Of a stretch of DNA of 64,000 nucleotides, positions 60,175 through 64,000 are shown one piece after another; position 1 is the stretch's first letter, and each line of letters begins with the position of its first letter. The stretch is from Geodermatophilus sabuli. Lineage in GTDB: Bacteria > Actinomycetota > Actinomycetes > Mycobacteriales > Geodermatophilaceae. The position numbers were made by a program, and so were the translations under genes. Location of the stretch: positions 124,001 through 188,000 of the forward strand of contig NZ_JAAGWF010000009.1 of NCBI RefSeq assembly GCF_010686765.1. Reading direction: 5' to 3'. A model generated the notes under the pieces. That model was not told where the DNA came from and did no database searches. It saw nothing but the letters and a program-made list of their open reading frames with translations.

Positions 60175-60579
60175 CTACTTCGGGTCCGGCGCTGCCTCGC
60201 CGCCGGGTGCCTGCAGGCTCGCGGTGGCGGAGTCGCCGAGCTCGGCGGCGTTCACCTCGGCGGCAGCAGCGGCGGCGAGCTCCGGGGACACGTTGTCGCC
60301 CTCGACGACGACGCCGTTCTCGGCGCCGGGCTGCGGGGTGACGGCGCGGTCGTCCTGGTGCTCGTCGTCGGGGTTGAAGACGTCGGTGACGATCGCCTGG
60401 GCCTCGTCGTCCACCGCACCGCTGACCACCACGGGCGAGGTGTCCCCACCGGGGCCGGTCGTCTCCCCGTCGAGTGTCGCGCCCTGGTCCCCACCACCGA
60501 CGCGCACACCGGCCGCGCCGGCACCGGCGCCCGCGCCGGGAGTGCCCTGCGGGCGGGTGGCGTCGTCGGGCTCGCTCAT
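60175..60579 (-). CDS. Small acidic disordered protein between rplQ and truA
   Basis: 134 residues, strongly acidic and low in hydrophobics: a Gly/Ala-rich N-terminus ([17 protein letters not shown]), [20 protein letters not shown] and [20 protein letters not shown]. No domain recognised. Its ATG overlaps the rplQ stop (ATGA) and its stop lies four bases before the inferred truA start, so it looks translated as part of the operon. It may be a fused or split-off relative of the rplQ acidic tail. Codon use looks coding, but the product is unproven. Confidence 0.6.
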   Translation of the reverse strand: MSEPDDATRPQGTPGAGAGAGAAGVRVGGGDQGATLDGETTGPGGDTSPVVVSGAVDDEAQAIVTDVFNPDDEHQDDRAVTPQPGAENGVVVEGDNVSPELAAAAAAEVNAAELGDSATASLQAPGGEAAPDPK

Positions 60580-61208
60580 CGGGTGCCGGCCGGGGTCTCG
60601 TCGTCCCCGGGCGACTCCGCGTCCGCGGCGACCGCGGTGTCGGCCTCGACGTCGGCCGGGGCGTCCTCGGCGACCGGCTCCACGTCGGAGGCCTCCGCGT
60701 CGGCCGCCACGGCGTCACCGTCGGTGGCCGGGGTGGCGTCCTCGAGCGCGTCCGCGGTGACCTCGCCGGACGCTGCAGCCGCGCCGGCGCCGGTCGCGAA
60801 CCGGGTCCCGCGGGCGCGCTCGGCCTCACCGACGGCCTGCTGAGACACGGTCAGGGCCTCGACCAGCTCGATGACGGCCATGGGCGCGTTGTCGCCCTTG
60901 CGCGGGCCGACCTTGGTGATCCGCGTGTAGCCGCCCGGCCGGTTCTCGTACCGGGGACCGATCTCGGCGAACAGCGTGTGCACGACGTCCTTGTCCCGGA
61001 TGGTCGTCATGACCTGGCGACGAGCGTGCAGGTCACCGCGCTTGGCGAAGGTCACCAGCTTCTCGGCCAGCGGACGCAGCCGCTTCGCCTTCGCCTCGGT
61101 GGTGGTGATCCGGCCGTGCTCGAACAGCGACGTGGCCAGGTTCGCCAGCATCAGCCGCTCGTGCGAGGGGGATCCGCCGAGACGGGGGCCCTTGGTGGGG
61201 GTGGGCAT
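60576..61208 (-). CDS. rplQ: Large ribosomal subunit protein bL17 with acidic tail
   Basis: 210 residues. The first about 120 are normal bL17 ([60 protein letters not shown]). The remaining 90 form an Ala/Asp/Glu-rich disordered extension ([18 protein letters not shown] and similar). C-terminal extensions of bL17 occur in other actinobacteria. ATG with good context; coupled to the downstream small acidic protein. Confidence 0.95.
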   Translation of the reverse strand: MPTPTKGPRLGGSPSHERLMLANLATSLFEHGRITTTEAKAKRLRPLAEKLVTFAKRGDLHARRQVMTTIRDKDVVHTLFAEIGPRYENRPGGYTRITKVGPRKGDNAPMAVIELVEALTVSQQAVGEAERARGTRFATGAGAAAASGEVTADALEDATPATDGDAVAADAEASDVEPVAEDAPADVEADTAVAADAESPGDDETPAGTR

Positions 61209-61312
61209 GTCGGTCCTTCCTCAGGCGGCCGGGCGGTGCGTGCCGGGCCACGTCATGGAGCTGTCATCCGTGGTGCTGTGCGTCGCTTCAGTGTGGCTGC
61301 CCGGGAGACGGC

Positions 61313-61342
61313 GCCGGACGGCGGGTCGCCCCGCCGTCCGGC
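61313..61342 (-). terminator. Hairpin between rpoA and rplQ
   Basis: GCCGGACGGCGGG (61313-61325) pairs with CCCGCCGTCCGGC (61330-61342) around TCGC, 18 bases after the rpoA stop. Perhaps a partial terminator tuning rpoA-rplQ ratio. Confidence 0.5.
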
Positions 61343-61359
61343 CCGGACAGCAGCGCAGC

Positions 61360-62439
61360 TCAGAGCTGCTCGGTCTCCTGGTAGGTCCCGTCGCTGTACT
61401 CGACCCCACCGAACTGCTCGGTGCCGTACTCGGCGGTGCCCTGGTAGGCGTCGGTCTCGTAGCCCTCGTCGTAGCTCTCCACCGAGGTGGGGATGAACCC
61501 GGGCGGGCTGTCCTTGAGCGCGAGGCCCATCGCCGCGAGCTTCATCTTGACCTCGTCGATCGACTTGGCCCCGAAGTTGCGGATGTCGAGCAGGTCGGCC
61601 TCGGAGCGGGTGACGAGCTCACCGACGGTGTGCACGCCCTCGCGCTTGAGGCAGTTGTAGGACCGGACGGTGAGGTCCATGTCCTCGATCGGCATCGAGA
61701 AGTTCGCGATGTCGGCGGCCTCGGCCGGGCTGGGCCCGACCTCGATGCCCTCGGCGTCGATGTTCAGCTCGCGGAGCAGGCCGAACAGCTCGACCAGCGT
61801 GGAGCCGGCGCTGGCGATCGCGTCACGGGGCGCGATCGACGGCTTGGTCTCGACGTCGACGACCAGGCGGTCGAAGTCGGTGCGCTGCTCGACGCGGGTC
61901 GCCTCGACGGCGTAGGTCACCTTGAGGACCGGCGAGTAGATCGAGTCGACGGGGATCCGGCCGATCTCCTGGCCGGGCTGCTTGTTCTGCGGCGCCGGCA
62001 CGTACCCGCGACCCCGCTCGACGACCAGCTCGATCTCGAGACGGCCCTTGCCGTTCAGCGTGGCGATGTGCAGGTCGGGGTTGTGCACCTCGACACCGGC
62101 CGGCGGCGCGATGTCGGCGGCGGTGACCTCGCTCGGGCCCTGCTTGCGCAGGTACATGGTCACCGGCTCGTCGGAGTCCGAGCTGACGACCAGGCCCTTG
62201 AGGTTGAGGATGAGCTCGGTGACGTCCTCCTTGACGCCCGGCACGGTCGTGAACTCGTGCAGGGTGCCCTCGATCCGGATGCTGGTGACAGCAGCGCCGG
62301 GGATCGAGGAGAGGAGCGTGCGGCGCAGGGAGTTGCCGAGGGTGTAGCCGAAGCCGGGCTCCAGCGGCTCGATGACGAACCGCGAGCGCGACTCGGTGAT
62401 CGTCTCCTCGGTGAGGGTGGGGCGCTGTGCGATGAGCAT
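61360..62439 (-). CDS. rpoA: RNA polymerase alpha subunit
   Basis: 359 residues. N-terminal dimerisation domain ([39 protein letters not shown]) and C-terminal domain (about 255-320: [20 protein letters not shown] then [20 protein letters not shown]) that binds promoter DNA and activators. An unusual acidic Tyr/Glu/Gly-rich tail of about 35 residues ([14 protein letters not shown]) follows. In the ribosomal operon order rpsK-rpsD-rpoA-rplQ. Confidence 0.98.
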   Translation of the reverse strand: MLIAQRPTLTEETITESRSRFVIEPLEPGFGYTLGNSLRRTLLSSIPGAAVTSIRIEGTLHEFTTVPGVKEDVTELILNLKGLVVSSDSDEPVTMYLRKQGPSEVTAADIAPPAGVEVHNPDLHIATLNGKGRLEIELVVERGRGYVPAPQNKQPGQEIGRIPVDSIYSPVLKVTYAVEATRVEQRTDFDRLVVDVETKPSIAPRDAIASAGSTLVELFGLLRELNIDAEGIEVGPSPAEAADIANFSMPIEDMDLTVRSYNCLKREGVHTVGELVTRSEADLLDIRNFGAKSIDEVKMKLAAMGLALKDSPPGFIPTSVESYDEGYETDAYQGTAEYGTEQFGGVEYSDGTYQETEQL

Positions 62440-62534
62440 GGTGGATCTCCTCCTGGTCCTCCGGCGACCGCCATATGACGCCGTGAGGGGGGTGGTGCCG
62501 GCGGGGTGGACATCGGTCCGCCCACCCCGCCGTC

Positions 62535-62590
62535 GGCCCCCTGCAGGGTCCCACCGCGAGCTCGCGAGTGGTGGGGTGCAGGGGGTCCTT
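62535..62590 (-). repeat. 3'-end stem-loop element after rpsD
   Basis: GGCCCCCTGCAGGG and TGCAGGGGGTCC enclose CCCACCGCGAGCTCGCGAGTGG. Ends 3 bases before the rpsD stop. Clear example of the family, close to fully paired. Confidence 0.7.
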
Positions 62591-62593
62591 CTG

Positions 62594-63220
62594 TTACTTC
62601 GAGTAGAGCTCGACGATCAGCTGCTCCTGGACCGGGGTGTCGATCACCTGGCGGGCCGGCACGCTGTGCACGAGCACCCGCAGCTGGCTGCTGATGACCT
62701 CCAGCCACGGCGGGACGGGACGCTCCCCGGCGCGGGCCTGGGCGATCTCGAAGGGCAGCATCCGCCGTGACTTCTCGGCGACCTCGATGATGTCGCTCGA
62801 GCTGACGCGGTAGGACGGGATGTCGACCTTGCGGCCGTTCACCCGGATGTGGCCGTGGCGCACCAGCTGGCGGGCCATGTCGCGGGACTCGGCGAAGCCG
62901 GCCCGGTAGACCACGTTGTCGAGGCGGGACTCGAGGATCTGCAGCAGGACCTCACCGGTCTTGCCCGACTTCTTGTTCGCCTCTTCGTAGTAGCCGCGGA
63001 ACTGCTTCTCCAGCACGCCGTAGATGCGGCGGGCCTTCTGCTTCTCGCGCAGCTGCAGCAGGTACTCGCTGTCCTTGCTGCGGCCCCGGCCGTGCTCGCC
63101 CGGCGGGTAGGGCCGGATCTCGATCGGGCACTTCGGGGACTCGCACTTGCTGCCCTTGAGGAACAGCTTCATCTTCTCGCGCCGACACATGCGGCAGTCG
63201 GCTCCGGTGTAACGGGCCAC
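62594..63220 (-). CDS. rpsD: Small ribosomal subunit protein uS4
   Basis: 208 residues, 30S assembly initiator. Zinc-binding (C+) type: C9, C12, C26 and C31 (DCRMC, KCESPKC). S4 RNA-binding region [37 protein letters not shown]. Typical C-terminus [11 protein letters not shown]. The C+ form implies this copy is not the zinc-sparing paralogue. Confidence 0.98.
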   Translation of the reverse strand: MARYTGADCRMCRREKMKLFLKGSKCESPKCPIEIRPYPPGEHGRGRSKDSEYLLQLREKQKARRIYGVLEKQFRGYYEEANKKSGKTGEVLLQILESRLDNVVYRAGFAESRDMARQLVRHGHIRVNGRKVDIPSYRVSSSDIIEVAEKSRRMLPFEIAQARAGERPVPPWLEVISSQLRVLVHSVPARQVIDTPVQEQLIVELYSK

Positions 63221-63252
63221 GTCTGTCTACCTTCGCTCTCGTCGCTGGCCGG

Positions 63253-63660
63253 TCAGACCCGGCGGCGCTTCTTGGGGCGGCAGCCGTTGTGCGGCTGCGG
63301 CGTCACGTCCTGGATCTGGCCGACCTCGAGGCCGGTGGCCTGCAGCGACCGGATGGCCGTCTCGCGACCGGAACCCGGGCCCTTGACGAAGACGTCGACC
63401 TTGCGCATGCCGTGCTCCTGCGCCTTGCGGGCCGCGTTCTCGGCGGCCATCTGCGCGGCGAACGGCGTCGACTTGCGCGACCCCTTGAAGCCGACGTGGC
63501 CGGCCGAGGCCCAGCTGATCACGTTCCCGGTCGGGTCGGTGATCGACACGATCGTGTTGTTGAACGTGCTCTTGATGTGCGCGGCGCCGTGGGCGACGTT
63601 CTTCTTCTCCTTGCGGCGGACCTTCTTGGCACCAGCCGCAGTGCGAGCCCTGGGAGGCAT
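63253..63660 (-). CDS. rpsK: Small ribosomal subunit protein uS11
   Basis: 135 residues, platform protein of the 30S subunit. Seen: [57 protein letters not shown] and the basic C-terminus CRPKKRRRV. Followed by rpsD 32 bases on. Confidence 0.98.
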   Translation of the reverse strand: MPPRARTAAGAKKVRRKEKKNVAHGAAHIKSTFNNTIVSITDPTGNVISWASAGHVGFKGSRKSTPFAAQMAAENAARKAQEHGMRKVDVFVKGPGSGRETAIRSLQATGLEVGQIQDVTPQPHNGCRPKKRRRV

Positions 63661-63756
63661 GTCTCTCCGGTTTCTTCCTGATCAGTGGCCAGATGCAGCA
63701 CGCGGCGCACCGTCGCTCCCGCCCTCACGGGTAGCTGCGACGGCGCACGTCGCGAC

Positions 63757-64000
63757 TTACTTCTTGCCGGCCTTCTTCTTGCCGGCGATGGTCTTGCGCG
63801 GGCCCTTGCTCGAGCGCGCGTTGGTCTTCGTGCGCTGCCCGTGCACCGGGAGCCCACGGCGGTGACGCAGCCCCTGGTAGCAGCCGATCTCCACCTTGCG
63901 GCGGATGTCGGCGGCCACCTCGCGGCGGAGGTCGCCTTCGACGCGGAAGTGCTCGTCGATGTAGTCGCGGAGCTTCAGCAGGTCCTCGTCGCCGAGGTCC
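63757..64000 (-). CDS. rpsM: Small ribosomal subunit protein uS13, C-terminal part
   Basis: The last about 80 residues lie in the window: [55 protein letters not shown] and the basic tail ending KKKAGKK. Contacts the tRNA anticodon arms in the 30S head. Continues beyond the right edge. Confidence 0.96.
   Translation of the reverse strand, partial: DLGDEDLLKLRDYIDEHFRVEGDLRREVAADIRRKVEIGCYQGLRHRRGLPVHGQRTKTNARSSKGPRKTIAGKKKAGKK

Overview
The window is high-GC, densely packed actinobacterial chromosome, best matched to the Geodermatophilaceae (Blastococcus, Geodermatophilus or Modestobacter type). Grounds: strong G/C at third codon positions, many GTG starts, mycothiol-type actinobacterial gene content, a WhiB/BldM regulator pair, GuaB3, GroEL1 with a His-rich tail, and intergenic repeat families of the kind I associate with that family. 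The genus is inference. No rRNA, tRNA, CRISPR array, prophage, transposase or plasmid gene was found; nearly everything is chromosomal housekeeping or conserved actinobacterial genes.

Layout. 1-5.3 kb: truncated HisC-type aminotransferase, GalE, a CBS/CNNM membrane protein, a secreted CAP-domain protein, then an 800-base stretch holding a decayed DUF559/AbiEi-like gene. 5.3-12.6 kb: isocitrate and malate dehydrogenases, DUF3017-FolD, a membrane protein, a pentapeptide-repeat protein, PurH-PurN. 12.7-24 kb: PerM-like protein, DUF5336 protein, SucD-SucC, an unknown membrane protein, a lipase, an M23 peptidase, PcrA helicase and chorismate mutase. The gene set PurHN-PerM-DUF5336-SucCD-M23-PcrA-chorismate mutase is the one found around Rv0948c-Rv0957 of Mycobacterium tuberculosis. 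24-31.8 kb: a more variable stretch (SnoaL-like protein, PIG-L deacetylase, Tat-exported amidase, PspC-type kinase with its response regulator, PspC membrane protein, dienelactone hydrolase, WYL regulator). 31.8-64 kb: GuaA-GuaB3-GuaB, DUF5319, BldM-like regulator, WhiB3-like protein, GroEL1-GroES (CIRCE operator), the t6A/cell-wall run TsaD-RimI-TsaB-NUDIX-TsaE-UDG-hydrolase-Alr-Nnr-AcpS, GlmS-GlmM, RpsI-RplM, carbonic anhydrase, molybdenum-cofactor genes with FdhD, then TruA-RplQ-RpoA-RpsD-RpsK-RpsM. Most of this follows the gene order of M. tuberculosis Rv3396c-Rv3460c.

Functional links. The right block forms tightly coupled reverse-strand operons whose stops and starts overlap (GTGA, ATGA or TGATG) at rimI-tsaD, tsaB-rimI, udg-tsaE, hydrolase-udg, alr-hydrolase, nnr-alr, rplM-rpsI and guaB3-guaA. 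Many genes have a -10-like hexamer 6-8 bases before the start codon and no ribosome-binding site, which suggests extensive leaderless transcription.

Most notable observations: (1) a probable ribosome-mediated attenuator before chorismate mutase, with a 20-codon leader peptide containing Phe-Tyr-Tyr, a pause hairpin and a strong terminator; (2) a family of about a dozen related stem-loop elements, most abutting stop codons; (3) an 83-base tandem repeat carrying a ribosome-binding site and start codon at the acpS/nnr junction, sharing an exact 30-base block with the rimI/tsaD junction; (4) truA with no ATG/GTG/TTG start and a likely CTG start; (5) a degenerate receiver domain in the BldM-like regulator. 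I found no clear new multi-gene defence or metabolic system.
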